A DNA stretch of 64,000 bases, taken from assembly GCF_000001735.4 (NCBI RefSeq), contig NC_003076.8:4154001-4218000 (forward strand), read 5' to 3'. Both the position numbers and the translations under genes were made by a program. The DNA comes from Arabidopsis thaliana. Taxonomy: Eukaryota; Streptophyta; Magnoliopsida; Brassicales; Brassicaceae. The notes beneath the pieces were generated by a model. The model made no database searches, was not told where the DNA came from, and saw only the letters and a program-made list of their open reading frames with translations. Positions 36,018 to 50,098 of this stretch are shown here, one piece after another; positions within the stretch are counted from its first letter, which is position 1, and each line of letters starts with the position of its first letter.

Positions 36018-39000
36018 CAATGGTCTCTATACCATAGCTGCCCTCGTTTTCTAAGTATTTTTTAAGGAAAAAAACCAACTTTTGGTAATACATCACAGAG
36101 AGAGCCCAATAAGTCGTAATGGGCCTGGAACCTAGAGTATTTTCAAAATTTTGAATCATTAACCCAAACTTAACCGAAGTCCTCAAACAGGCCCATGCTA
36201 AACAACACTTAAGACATTTCTCCTTCTTCTTCTACTCAAAACATAATCTCAAACCCAAACCAGGATGGACCAAACCAGAACTAAATCAAATGGAAGTATA
36301 GCCAAACTAAAATAAACAAGTATTGGTCTTATTTCTGTAAATTTCTCTTCAGTTGAAACAGACCAAACCGAACGATAACCAAACAAAAAATTGATTCTAA
36401 ACCGATATGTATTCACTAATGAGAATAAAGATCATCTCTAGTGTAATTTTTCTTTCTTCTTTTTAAGATTTGAGAGCAAAGAAGAAAGTAAAAACTAAAA
36501 AGTGATGAAGATGAAAGTCTAACCTTTAATTGGCTGGAATTTGTGTCTTTCAAGTTTGGAATAAGCATCACGAAACAACTTTTTTTTTCTTATCAAAAGC
36601 CCAACTATTTTCTCTTTCCCGAAAAAAAAGAAGAGAAAGTTAGCACACGGATTAGTAGTATCACACGTGAGAGAATAAAAAAAAATAACTTTTTATAAGT
36701 TGTTCAGTCACATGCCATAAAAAGCCATACAATGTTCAAGGCCACGCAAAATTTGATGGAAAGCAATCAATTAAAACATATTTCAAAAGTAATGAAGAAA
36801 AGAAAAGAAACTTCACTCTTCAGGTTTCTTCACCTTAAAGGATTCGTCTATCTTTTTGTGGGTTTTCTTCAACTTCCAAGCTCACATATGTGACAAAAGC
36901 AGCTGCAGTACCTTGCTGTGTATTTTTTAGGTTTCGTATAGCCAATGAAATGATTATAAGTAAAAGTGATTTGATTTTGCTTTTCGTACCCATGTCTGAT
37001 GTCTCTAAAAAGATTGTGGAAACAATAATATTTTGTAAAAGCATTGAGATATGTCCTGAATAGTAGTACATTTTTGTGAGTACATTTATTTTTGGATAGT
37101 TCATATGACAATCACACGTTCTGGTCTATCAAAATTAATTTGAAGGCATAAAAATTCAGGGTAACTAAAGAGAGATTTAAAAGTACTTAAAGACTTTTCC
37201 TTTTTCCGTGCTAGAAAAGCATTTGAACTTATAATGTATGTAAATAAATGCAAAATTTTAATTAAAAGTTTCTTTATCAAAGGAGATATGCGACTTTGAG
37301 GTTGACAAAGTGTAGCTTCAAAATGAAGAAACTGATATCATTAGATAGAATAAAAGCAAGAGCTAGCGCCTCCTTAAATACTTTAAATATAGAAAATATT
37401 TTTTAGTCAACTTCGTTATCGATTACGAGTGATGACTTTGAATTTTCAGTTTGTTTATTTCATTTGTCGACAAAAATGTATATATTTATTTGATTCTAGA
37501 AACTAAAAATCCTTTAATCTGAGCCAAAAATACTTAAATGTGTAGACGATGTACTTCAAATAAAAACATGCATTACGTAAATTTGAATATATAGATATAA
37601 AATCCCTAATTTCTTGTCTTGATGAGATATACAAGAAAAATTATATAAGATAACACAAATAACTTAGCATGCACACGAATAAAACGAAGATGTTAAAGAA
37701 TAAAGAGTATCAAACTATCAATTGTTTTGTACACCACCAACTATTAAGTAAAGTAAAAATGTTTTAAAATACTACTATTGTATTTGTACGTATAAGTCAT
37801 ATGCTCATAATTTATCCTCGAACAATACTCATGGTTAAAATTTGAACACTTAGATGGGCGCTAATCTTTATATTGGATTGGTCATAAATGTCATATGATT
37901 GCTTGTACGTGATTTTATGCAGGGTTGAGAAATCATTACATATTTATTATTTTAGTTGGATTTCTGAACAAAGTAGGAAACCTTCCAACTGGCCGGCAAT
38001 TAAATTTATATGATCATCATCGCGCCTTTGAAAAGTAATATAAAGTTTACTTATTAATTAAGACGTATTGTTTGGAGTCTTGAACTATGGAAGGTCTAGC
38101 TAGTAGTTCGCCAAAACACCAAGAATTTTTTTATATCATATACGAATATTGTAGATTCATGGAACATTGAATTTTCGTGGTATGTGTGTAAGCTAGATTT
38201 TATATATATAAAGAGATTTTTTTTCCAAAGTTTTATGTGTGTAATTCTCTAATTCTTTTTTGGATCCACAGAAATTGTAGCTCTGAGTTGTATAATGAAT
38301 CATTTCTGGCGTTTCTTTGTAGTTTTCCTCAGTTCTTTAGATTTGTTCAACATAGGATATTGATATTTAGATTTACTATTAAAGTAGATTTCTATTACGA
38401 TTGAACATAAGATTCATAAGTGTAGTTTCAAAACCGGTTCATAACTAGCAATGAAGTTTGTTGATCAGTTCAAGTGCTTATAAATTACTATAATAATTTT
38501 AAAGCATAGAGTAAAAATATTCTTATAGCAAATTTGTTGTACCTACATAATTGTTTTTTACATTTTTTGTTTTACAAAATATCACAATTTTCTACATATA
38601 TATCCATCTACTTAAATGCGTAACTAATTTTTTCAAAAAATTATATTACAAAAAGATAGCACTTTTTAATTAATTAAACATCTCATATAATGTGACAAAA
38701 TATTTTACAGTTCTTTCTAATTAAATTCAAAATCAAAACTTTTATATTTTGTCGCACATCAAAAACTATATACAATTAAAAATATAAATTAATAGTTCGT
38801 AGGTAAGTTCAGACAAAACACACTAGCTCGTAAGAAAAGATCCAACAAATACAAAACCATATTTCTCGGATTTCACATAAAAGAAAAGTCAAAGTTATAT
38901 AGTGTAAGAAAAAAGAGATCGAACCCTCAACAAGACTATTAGAAAATTGGGTTGAGGACGAAACCATGAAACCTCAAAATTAAGTAACTATTAAGCATAT

Positions 39001-41879
39001 TTGTTGGATTCAAAATCATGTAGTTATAGTTGCATCCTTTGACGTTTCTCACTTTCTATCCAACATCCCCACGCAAACTCCGTTGACGCTCTCCCACGCA
39101 TTTCTCATATTACCACAGTTATTACTATACGGTATGCCTAAACTACATAAGATATTTTAAATATTACAAACTTAAGGGAAATTTATTTTAAATTGTAAGA
39201 AAAAAAAAACGGAGCCGCAATACTTACGAAACGAAACCCTTATTTGATATTTCTCAATTTAGACCATTGATGACTAAGTCGCAAGTGGGGTGCGTGTGCC
39301 TGCTTTTTCTTTTTGCTTGTGGGAATCTCTCATCTATATTTTTCCCTAAATTTCATTCTTTCTTAATGTAAAAATAAGTAAAGGTAACAACACAGATATA
39401 GGAGGGCAAGCAATATGTATATTGACTTCTATCTTCTTTTTGAGAACCAATATTTTCAAATTTTTACCCCGAAATTACATATTTTACAGAATCATTTGTA
39501 GGGAAACGGAAAGGGTTGACGATTAGATAATTAGGTTGAGTCTCTGAGACTCAATCACTAGAGACCTTTTTGTTCTTTGTGTAAAATATATTAGAAAATG
39601 TTTTTAAATCAATCATTCGAATAGATTTAGATGAGTATTTCCCGAATAAAATAGGTCGTTGAATATATTGGAGGGTAGTTTTGTCAATTTGGAAAGGGAC
39701 CATTCATTGAATGTGATTAGAAAATTTGAGACAAAGAAGATTTGGGAAATCGGGGAGAGAAGGAGAGATCGTATATAGAGATGGTTTGGTTGCATTGCAT
39801 TTTGTGTCTCCAAGAGTTTAAATCCGACGTGTGAGGCTGTCGTTTTGGAAGCATGTAGGACCCTTCCCTCTTTTATTCCCTTCATCCACTTCTGTCATAT
39901 ATTAACCATAATGCCCCTCATCATACAACAATGTACATACTAACCAATAGTGAAAATTTAAACCGCAGCAGTAATGACTAGATACTCTTTAAACTGACAT
40001 CAATCAAATGAGTAGAAGTAATAGTAAGAAATTCTCCGTTTTGCCCTAAAATCTATTATAAATACTTTGTTGGATCTCGGCATCAACAACATATAAATAT
40101 TCGATAAACCGTATGTAAAAAGTTTATATTCACTGTAATTGCTACTGAATTGTAAAATTAAATCCAACTTTTGGTAGTATTGTTTCAGATAAAAATATCA
40201 GGTTTAAAAAATAAAATAAGGAAACTATCGTAAAATAAAACAACAACAACATCATATAGAGGTAAAAATGATATATACACCTTATTCTTCTAAAACTCAT
40301 ATCATAATATTGGATGATCGAAAACGACGTGTAGTACAAGACTATAAATGTTATAGTATTCAAGTAAAACTAAAAGAGTGGAAGTTATCGTTTTAAATAT
40401 AACAGCGACGAAGATATCCTTAATAACCACGACGACGTTCATTGTATAATGAAAACTCTTTTATTTGGGATAAATCTTAACATTAAAAAACAAGAAAAAA
40501 AGAACCATGATATTCTATTTAAATGGATATATATTTTGTTAATCCTTGGTTTCAATAGAGAGGTAACTTGTAGTGTCGATATATAGTGAATATTATTATA
40601 CCGACAATAACGTCACGCCTTTGTTATTTTAGAGATAACATATATTTGGACGAAATCGATCATTTTTTTATTTTAATTTAGCAATAAAGAAATTTTCATG
40701 TGATCTATACAAACAGGAAGGTTGACAACGGGATTGGAGGAACTTACAGCACACTGTCATCTTCACGGACCCCTTGACATTGATTTTATTTTATCTATAT
40801 TTACATGAATTAGTTTTAATTACTAAACTGCATAATTTAGATATATGTTATTAAGTTATTTTGGTTGCCGGTTCTTGATTTCTATCTCATATACTATGTA
40901 CATGTATATTATATATGGATATTGTTGTCTCACTGGTCTGTATTTATGCAGAGCATGGTCCATACACAATTAATTATCAAGTTGGTGATTGAATTTATAT
41001 ACATAGATATATTCTGTTCTTTCAATTGTATGGAAATCATTGACTTGCTTGGGATATTTCAGATGGGATATCAAATTACTCAGAGTTCCATAATTTCTTC
41101 CTTTGGTGGTGGTTTGAGTTGTCAATATTAATTAATAAGATTGATAAGTCTAGACCTTAGCCAAGGGACATATGCTTTAATAGTATTCAATTATATATGT
41201 AAAGTAAAACTCTTTTAAGACTATAAAATATATACTGATAAATTTAAAACATTGATAAAATAGGCTCACCCACTCCATAAAATGGACGAAACCAAGTGAT
41301 TCATAATCATTTGCTATCTTTTTATATAAATAATAATTATTTAAAAAACACATAATTTTATTCGATAGATAGATAATATATAAGGAAAAGGAAAGATAGT
41401 TGCGTCACTTAGTGAAGAACACTAACCACAAATTTGAATCCCCACAACACGAATGGAAAGCACTTAGAGGGATAATGGAGCAAATATATAGGATGATATA
41501 TTGCGTGCCCATTGGCCATTTCCCATTTCACATTAGTTACTCTCCTTATTCTTCCTTAAAACTGTACGTATGTGTATATGCATTGTTTTCTACAATGTAA
41601 CGTGTTGAACATTGTAGAAAAACATTTTCGTGGTTCGAGAAGCCTTATCAAAACAAGAGGCATACAATTCTTTTGTCCCTCTCTCTCATGCAGGCACAAG
41701 ACGAATCCCCATATTATTCGTGTTTCTCTCTCACTTTCACAAATTACTGACATAATTCATCGAAACCAAAAATTAAAAAAAACTACTACTAAAATCGAAA
41801 ATATTTGTTGAGATATAAATAGTTTTAAAGTTGGTATCTCAAAGAGGGGTATATATGTAAATATAGACGAAGAGTGCAA

Positions 41880-41965
41880 GATCCGGCTGTCAGCATGACA
41901 TAAGCTGACTTCAGCAACACCGTTTAAGCCGCGAGCCCGCGACCGTCCGGAATGGACCCAACTTC
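41880..41965. other. GC-rich block with palindromes upstream of NAC083
   Basis: This block of under 100 bp is clearly richer in G+C than its surroundings. It contains an inverted pair GTCAGC (41889-41894) and GCTGAC (41904-41909) and an overlapping palindrome GCTGACTTCAGC (41904-41915), then GCCGCGAGCCCGCGACCG. It lies about 700 bp before NAC083. No protein is recognisable. Confidence 0.35.
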
Positions 41966-42539
41966 TCACTTATACTTCTCCGGCTCCCTCAAACCTGAAT
42001 CACTATAAATGACCATATTGCCCTTGGATCTATAAAATACCAAAAAGAAAATGATCTTAAATCTAAACAATACATGAAAGCAAGCAAATTGAAGAATGGA
42101 CGACTTAGCTAGGTTGGCTAATGTTTGTAGTGAAAAGAAATATTATTTTAACCTCCACGTTATTTTTGTTTGAGTGTATGATTAAGCTATAATTTATTTC
42201 ATTAAAACGAATTAAAATAACGGAGTTGTTTAATAAAGTAGTCCTTTTCATTTGTACATACAATTATTTATGGTAAACAAAAAAATTGTTCGAAGAGTTT
42301 ACACTTTACATATCAAAAAAGAACAAAAGAAGAGGAGGTAGATACCGACTAAAAATAATAATTGAGAGACATAAAAAAATTACAAGCAATGAATGAATAT
42401 TAAAAGAAAGAAAAGAAAAGATAGATTTGTGAAAATGGCGTCAAAAGAAGAGAGGAAGGAGATTGAGTATGGTTTACGCCAAACGAAATACTAATAAATA
42501 ATAATAAAGAAAAGGAGTTGTTCGTATCGTCTTCTACCT

Positions 42540-42546
42540 TATAAAA
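42540..42546 (+). promoter_or_regulatory. Candidate TATA box of NAC083
   Basis: TATAAAA followed by CCCC lies 97 bp before the start codon. A CTT microsatellite at about 42588-42606 lies in the presumed leader. Confidence 0.55.
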
Positions 42547-42642
42547 CCCCACACCTTCCTTGTTTCCCTCTTCCTACACCGCACTCTCTTCTTCTTCTTC
42601 TTCTTCCTCTCTGTTTTTTCTCTCTCTTTGTTTGGAACCACC

Positions 42643-43577
42643 ATGGATAATGTCAAACTTGTTAAGAATGGTGTTTTGAGATTGCCACCTGGATTCAGAT
42701 TCCATCCTACTGATGAAGAACTTGTGGTTCAATACCTTAAGAGGAAAGTTTGTTCTTCTCCTTTGCCAGCTTCAATCATCCCTGAGTTTGATGTTTGCAG
42801 AGCTGATCCTTGGGATTTACCTGGTAAAGCTTTCTGATTCTTGCTATATTTAGTAAGTTTTCAATTTAGAGTCTCTGTGACCTTTAAGGCTCATAAGATT
42901 CTCTTATGTTTTTTTAGGCAATTTGGAGAAAGAGAGGTACTTCTTTAGCACAAGGGAAGCTAAATACCCAAATGGGAACCGGTCTAACCGGGCAACTGGG
43001 TCTGGTTATTGGAAAGCTACCGGTATTGATAAACGGGTTGTGACCTCTAGAGGAAATCAAATCGTTGGTTTGAAGAAAACTCTTGTCTTCTACAAAGGCA
43101 AACCACCTCATGGCTCAAGAACCGATTGGATCATGCACGAATATCGCCTCTCTTCTTCTCCTCCGGTACATATTCCCACTCTCTCAATTCCCGGTTTAAG
43201 CTCCGGTTTAATCACCACCACTAAAATAAGATTCTAATATTTTGTAGAGTTCTATGGGTCCCACTCAGAACTGGGTACTCTGTCGTATCTTCTTGAAGAA
43301 AAGAGCCGGTAACAAGAACGACGACGACGACGGAGATAGCCGTAATCTTAGACATAATAATAATAACAATTCGAGTGACCAAATTGAGATAATTACAACA
43401 GACCAAACAGATGATAAAACAAAACCAATCTTCTTTGATTTCATGAGAAAAGAAAGAACAACAGATTTGAACCTTTTGCCGAGCTCTCCTTCTTCCGATC
43501 ATGCTTCAAGTGGAGTCACGACGGAGATCTTCTCTTCTTCCGATGAAGAGACCAGTAGTTGCAATAGTTTCAGATGA
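42643..43577 (+). CDS. NAC083: NAC-domain transcription factor VNI2
   Basis: Three exons: 42643-42823, 42918-43165 and 43248-43577, giving 252 aa. The NAC DNA-binding domain covers about residues 12-158, with [79 protein letters not shown] and [11 protein letters not shown] (subdomains A-E, written here in pieces). The C-terminal part is Asp/Asn/Ser-rich and includes DLNLLP at 216-221, which fits the EAR repression motif DLNxxP. In Arabidopsis VNI2 represses xylem vessel genes with VND7 and also links ABA and salt signals to leaf senescence. Matches AT5G13180 (recall). Confidence 0.96.
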
Positions 43578-44714
43578 AATCTTTAATTTAATTTTAATGT
43601 TGACTATCTTAATAAGTTATTATAGTTTTATATTAATACGACTCTCTTTCCTTTTTATTCCATTTTTACTTGAAAACGAATCTTTGTCCTCTCTTTTCGT
43701 TTCGGTTTTTATATGATTTCGTGAAACTTTGTTGGAGTTTTATCTGAGTGATTAACCACCCGTTTCAAGAAAATGTATGTTAACTTTATTCTCTAGCGAA
43801 TTTCAATTCTTCTCCCAACGGTCCACTTATTGCAATAAATATATGTTTATAAGTCATTGTACAAATTTAGAGTATAAACTTTATTTGGAGATGCTACCAC
43901 AAACGGAAAATATATATTTTATTTGAAATTTTTTTAGAAAGAAGAGGTAGCTTGTTTATACACGTTCGTTTGGGTTTCTCTCCATGACATGACAATCCCA
44001 TGCCGGAATTATTAAAGAGTATTCACACTTTTAAAATGATAATAATCTTGTTATTATTAATAAAAAGGTGTGTATTATTATTAAAGAGGAAATAATTTCC
44101 TCTTTGCACGTGACGGTGAGATTATTAAAATATGTGTACATAATACTTACCTATTTAGCTGTATTTATTATGTAAGTTGTGTTTGTATGATTACAAATAT
44201 GCATGGAGGATTACAACTAAAAAGGGTAATAATAGCACGGAGAGGCTGTCAAAGAGAGCTTTTTGTCAAAAGTGCACAAAACGTAATAAGAGTGTGATGA
44301 GTAGTTATCTCTTTTAATGTCAAAAAGGTCATAATTATTCGGTGGAAACAACACAATTATAAATTTACACATTTCAAACACAAAATCTTAAGAAAAAAAA
44401 CAAAACTATTCATGGTTTACAATGATGCGATCTAATTTCAAATTAGGTCCCCACAAAGAAATGCCAAAGCTGAGATTGTATAAGTCATTTTTATAAAGGC
44501 TCCTTTCAATTTTCTTAAGTGCCATGTAACAATTATATGTATAATTAGCTCATTTAATTTAGGGGTAGTGAGGAGAAAGAACGTTTAAATTAAGGGAAAT
44601 AGAACGAAAGTGTAAGCTTGGAGAAAGATGATGAATATGAGCGTAAAATGAGTGACATGAGACCAAAAATAGAGAAATGAACTAAGAAATGTACAATAAT
44701 CCTAATATTAGTGT

Positions 44715-44736
44715 TATATATATATATATATATATA
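44715..44736. repeat. (TA)n microsatellite
   Basis: Eleven TA units in a row abut the CTAG of the candidate Helitron end. Confidence 0.9.
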
Positions 44737-45350
44737 CTAGCATTATGGCCCCTGCTTTGCACGGACAAAACTATATGAAAGGGTATTTATATTTTAAATT
44801 TAACAATTTGTGGACATGAGTTTTGTTTGTTTTAAAAAGCCAAGATCAAAAATAAGAGGCTGATGAATCTATGAACCCATGAAATGTGAACATATTCTTG
44901 CTTGGGAATTTGGAAATCAAAGCAAATCCTAATAGCTCCTCATCTCCCGAGCCCTTCTTGTCACTGTGTGAATAATCTTTCATGAAAACCAATCTTCAAT
45001 ACTTCCTGTAAGAGTATTCATTTTATATTACCATGATATTTGTAAATTTTTAATAGATGTTTACTAAAATGAATAGTACACTAATTTTTGCGTATAGAAG
45101 ACTTGAGTTTCGATAGAAAGGTATAAAACAATTTAAATAGAAAAAAAGAAAAAGAGGTTGAAACTGCAGAGATTGTAGAAGAGTGGAAGTGATCAACCAA
45201 AAAAATAGTTATCTATAATAAAAATAATAGAATTGTGGATTATGAAAGTAAAAAAGCAAAATTTGAGAGTTTTGCCACATGTCAAAAAGAGAGTGTTGCA
45301 GTTTTTGTTAAAATGACTGTTGATTTAGTAAATATAGATATCTAAAATTA
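44737..45350 (-). mobile_element. Candidate degraded Helitron, 3' end at 44737
   Basis: On the minus strand the sequence ends CCGTGCAAAGCAGGGG, a short spacer, then CTAG followed by T, which is the Helitron pattern of a GC-rich hairpin about 10 nt before CTRR. The hairpin has one mismatch. To the right, TTTGCCACATGTCA at about 45270 resembles motifs I associate with the other end of Arabidopsis ATREP elements. The right boundary is a guess and there is no coding capacity. Confidence 0.35.
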
Positions 45351-48300
45351 CATAAAAAAAGAAATCATAATATTTGAGGCACTCACAATCCTCAGAGAGA
45401 CGAAGAGAAGAATGACGTACAATAAAGGTGGGAAGTAGTAGAGAGAAAAACAGAGAGGGGAAATAGGAGTGGTGAGCAGCATCACGTCTCTATCTTTCAA
45501 CGATGTATTTGTTATAAAAAAAATGAGATGTATTTGTCCCAAAAAATGGAATTAATCTTACAACAAATAAAGTAAATCGAAGTGCTATTTCGGAAATTTA
45601 AACAACCGAAAATATTGTTGACAACAAAAAAAATAACAACCGAAAATAGTTAATATTCTACCTGCATTTTCTCTTTCTAGTGTGTCCTTACTGACGAATT
45701 AATAATTTTCCTACTAAGAGATTGTAAAAATACTCTAGGACAAGTAATTCAAGAGGATTTGGTGTAAAAAACACCTCTTAATAGTTTAATTTGCTCTAAG
45801 ACCCTATCTTGCTATAATTTCATTAGTAAGAAGAAGAAACTCGCACAGTGGATAATCTATGATTATTTCATATATTTTTAACAAATGAGAAACTAATCTT
45901 TGTCGTCATAGGATTCTAACATGGAAGGACTACAAGAAAAATTTATGCAAGAATCGATTCAAATTAAAAAAGTAAATAAAAAGCTATAACTTATTTTATG
46001 AGCAAAAAGAAGAAACAAGCATAAGAGCTTGAGAGAATCACTAATAAGAACCAAATTCCGCAAGGATAATATATTCGAAGAGGATCAAATCTCTTTCTCT
46101 CTATCTTAAGATTCCATTCCAATCTTCAAACCTACTCCAATTGAGAGAAAAAAAAAAAACATTCTTTGTGAGTTACTGAATTCTGTTTTAACAGCATCTG
46201 TTACTGTTGTCTCCATCGAATTACTATGCCTTACGTAACTGAATTGAAAAGTTAGGTAACGGTCTGATAAGTGTTCGAGCTAGTGAGACACAAAACCTAC
46301 CAAAGAAAAACTACGCATTAAATATTCGACTTAATTAAGACAACTTCGTTAAAGTAAGATAATATTTTTAACTCTTAATTTCATCAACATCTGTATGCCT
46401 TCGAAAGCCTAACCTCTGTATAGTGGCATTTCTCCACAAAACAATTCCGATGTTATAATCTGACTCATAACAAAATTCTTCTATTTTTATACCTCATGTA
46501 AACAAATAAACCGATATTGTTTTCTATTAATAAAAAAAAGAGTTGGTATAGGCATTTTGATTTATGTTGAATAACTAGTCAATTAAAAGACTAAGTCACC
46601 TAAACAAATAGTATCCTATATTTGCTTTCTTTCTAGTTCATAACTTCATATACATATTCGATTTTAGTGGTGTACGTAGAGGCATATAGTTACGATTTCT
46701 TGTACTTGCAAGCAATCCCAATCAACTTAGTGATTATCGATTGAGTGAAAATAAGTAACAACTTTATCAGCATCTTTTAATATTTTTAAGGATTGTTTTC
46801 ATGTTCCGTATGCCACAAGGAAAGATAAAGAATAATTTTCCCGACCCAAAGAGAGAAAACTTCCATTTGGATTCTTCGTACGGCATTATTGCTATTAGTC
46901 ATTAGATATAGTGGATAGTGGATTTGTTCAAATGTTTTGTTCTGTTTTCCCCACAAGTTACTCTATCAACAATATCAAATATGATACTACAATCAAATAA
47001 AAGAGAATAATCATGAATGGCGTATACATTCATGTGTTTAAAATATATCTATTTAATTTGATCTTACAACAAATACATATTGTCTAATTGGTTACGATAC
47101 CGTGAATACACTAAATATATTTTTTCTGAAAATTGTATTGAAACAACATCGTACAAAACATTATATGAATAATTTAGTTAGAAAACCATAAAAGTATAGG
47201 ATGTTATACAAACAATCATTTAAATACGTAAAATAATTTTTAAATTTGTGGTTATGTAACCTATATTTCAATATTTAATTATATTATTTTAAAATAATTG
47301 ATGATTTGACACACTAGATGGTGAGAACTTATTTTGCTTATAAATATGTGTATATATATGATTAGAGATAAGTGGTACGATAAAGAGTGATATACAATAC
47401 GAGAGTAGTCCGATAATGAGATTTGACTTTCGTCTCTACATTTCCCCTAGTTCACAGTACACAATGACGATCGTGGTCGTGACATTTATATGCATATATA
47501 AATACAAATAAAAATTGCACGTATTAATTCATATATAATTAATTATTTAATCCGAATCCATTCGAGTTATTCACGTCAAAAGTTTTTCCCGTTCTAAGCA
47601 CAATCCCGTTCTCCGGTTACATTTGGAGATAAAGAAGCAAAGTGCATCTCAAAAATACCTTTTTTTTGTAGTTGCAGTTTTAGCTATATTTCACAAAATA
47701 AAACACCAACCTAAATACACATCATGTAGAAAATGATTAAAGAAAAGAGGAGAAAATAAAGAAGGAAGAGAAGGTGGAAAGAGTCGTATAATGCTGACTT
47801 GTGTTTCGTGAGATTCAAATTTGTATAAAATTCCAAGTGGGCTGCGACTTGGAAGACGTGGGAGACCCACACACTTTCACAAATCATCCATTACCCACAC
47901 GCATTTTTCTTACTTATATTGCATGGTTATGTGTCACTTCCACCAACCACATTCAATATGTATGTATATTCACCTTAGATTTACTAAATCCTTGTCTTAA
48001 TATTAGACTAAATATTAGGAAAACATCTCTAACTAGTAGTTGTAAGAGAAACTTTATTTTATATTAGTCCATTAACTCGACTAAATTGGTTATGAACAAA
48101 TTAGAGGAGTGCTCTTATGGTGCTACCAGATCGAGTTTGAGTCTGTGGTGAGATAAATTACGTTTGTAGACCCGTTACAAGTATTATCAAACCTAGGGTA
48201 ACTATATATAGGGAAAAGTCCAGAATATTCTGATCACAAAGAAAGAAGAAAAAACTAGTAACAGCAGTCAATAAGACATCTTACTTATTACTATTGCATG

Positions 48301-50098
48301 CATGTCAATCGTAAATGTGAATTCTACCACAAATGACACACACTCAAATGCTAAATGCATATACACAAATGTAAACGTATTGTTGATTCGAAATCAGTGA
48401 AGTATTTAGCTACATAAAACAAAAAAACGATTTTTTTTTTCCAATTTTCCTAAACTCCATCTCCAAACTGGTCATTAATTAAAAATTAAAACGTGCGGAA
48501 GCGTAGTCAACAAACTCCTATAAGACTTGATCCAACCGATCCAGATCCAAACTTGATATAAAATATCGACCATTTACCCTTTCGTCTAGAGATAATTAGC
48601 CAAACAAAATTGAGAACAAAAAGAAAAAAAGACACCGCATAAAACGAGATTTAGTATAAAGAACATTTTCACAAGAAACACTATGAATGTGGGGAAAGTG
48701 CATCATCATTTATCAAAAATCCATATAAATCTCTTAAAATCCAATTATTTTCATTTTTTTTTTCTCCCAACCACCACACCATAATTAAACTACATAAAAC
48801 AAGAATGAACCTAGTTGGGTAAGCAAACTCAAATAAACCCAATTGCAAGAGAATCTACCTATAATATATTCATCAATATAGTTTTATTTAGGTTTAAGAG
48901 TCAGAATCTCTTTATGGCTCTTGCCTGTTCCCATAAGCCCTATTACGAAGCACTTAAAAGAAGAGGGTGACGTCAGTCCCCAAAGACATGTTGCCTAGAC
49001 TCTAAGCAAACTTGAGATGTGATGACAACACAAACCTTAATTACTTAATTAAGACCCCAATGTCTATTTTGATCACCAGTCGGATACAAAACGTTAAGAA
49101 GGAAACTTTGAAGTTGGTAATTCAACCGGTTAAATCTATTGTGGGAGGTAGGCCAAGTTAAGTCTTAAACCAACCAATTGAAAAAGAGAACAAAATTACA
49201 AGCTTTGATCTCCAGTCCAAAGACATTTTTATCAGTAAGATTCGGAATCTCTTGGCTACTAAAATATAAAGAAAAACACGCGAGAAAAAGATAGTGTTTG
49301 ATATTTTGTGTAGAGGTTGCGTGCGAAGAAGCAAAACCCCTTGTGAGGGAGTGACTTGAGGATCAGCTTCAGCTTTCTGAGACATAATGACAAATAACAA
49401 ATGGGTTTGATATAGAAGCAGTTTTACTTACATCACATGTTTAGCTTTCCTCTTGTGGTCCTCTTTTTTTCTCCAATCTCTAAGCAAAATCCTACACATC
49501 TCTTGAAAATTTTGTAAACCCATGGACCCCATTAAAGATTCAGTTGTATCTTCCTTAATTGACTATTTTTGAGGCATGATTAGACATTTATAGCAAAGAA
49601 CTAATCACAAAACTTCATCAAAGCCTTAAAATTCTTGCTATAGATAGACATCTAAAAAACTGGTCCCAAAGAACCTAACAAAGCCACTTCACACGCTGAA
49701 GAGGCAACTCTCACTGTTAACAGATTCCAACAAAACAGAAGAGGCTTTTGTGATTAGAAGCTATTGAACATTTAAACCAGCAGACAAGGCATATGCTTGG
49801 TGACAACTACAGTTGCACACCTGTACTGCACTAAAAATTATCTGCCTTTTTACCTTTGCACGCAACTCCCTATTCATCGGTCTATCAAACTCCAAAAAAG
49901 AAAAAATCAAACTTCTTCAAGTTGCTGAGGGATTATTTACATGACTTGATGTTACTTTAATCAAAGACTCATACGAGAAGTGTTATACTTTTCTAAGACC
50001 CTTCAGGCAGAACAGAAGAGTCAAATTTATGATTCTTCAAAATTTAGCAACAAAAAATTCTTTGTTGCTATAGAGAAAAATCTAAGAAAAGAGTAATA

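Larger units (their letters stand above)
29172..42642. other. 13.5-kb region without intact gene between SWEET15 and NAC083
   Basis: I find no intact protein gene or standard tRNA. The parts near the ends are the promoters of two divergent stress-related genes. Inside are a LINE-type RNase H relic (35835-36017), an unidentified open segment (33441-33653), CGCG-box clusters (29562 and 30322-30349) and a GC-rich palindromic block (41880-41960). The rest is AT-rich and carries only chance-length frames. Confidence 0.5.

Noticed and set aside
36835-37111. Two overlapping minus-strand frames of 80-89 codons
   Set aside because: Basic, hydrophobic chance translation of AT-rich DNA in two frames over the same span; no recognisable protein.
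47801-48067. 88-codon plus-strand frame in the NAC083-GILP gap
   Set aside because: Starts at a non-ATG codon, shows no domain and reads like random translation.
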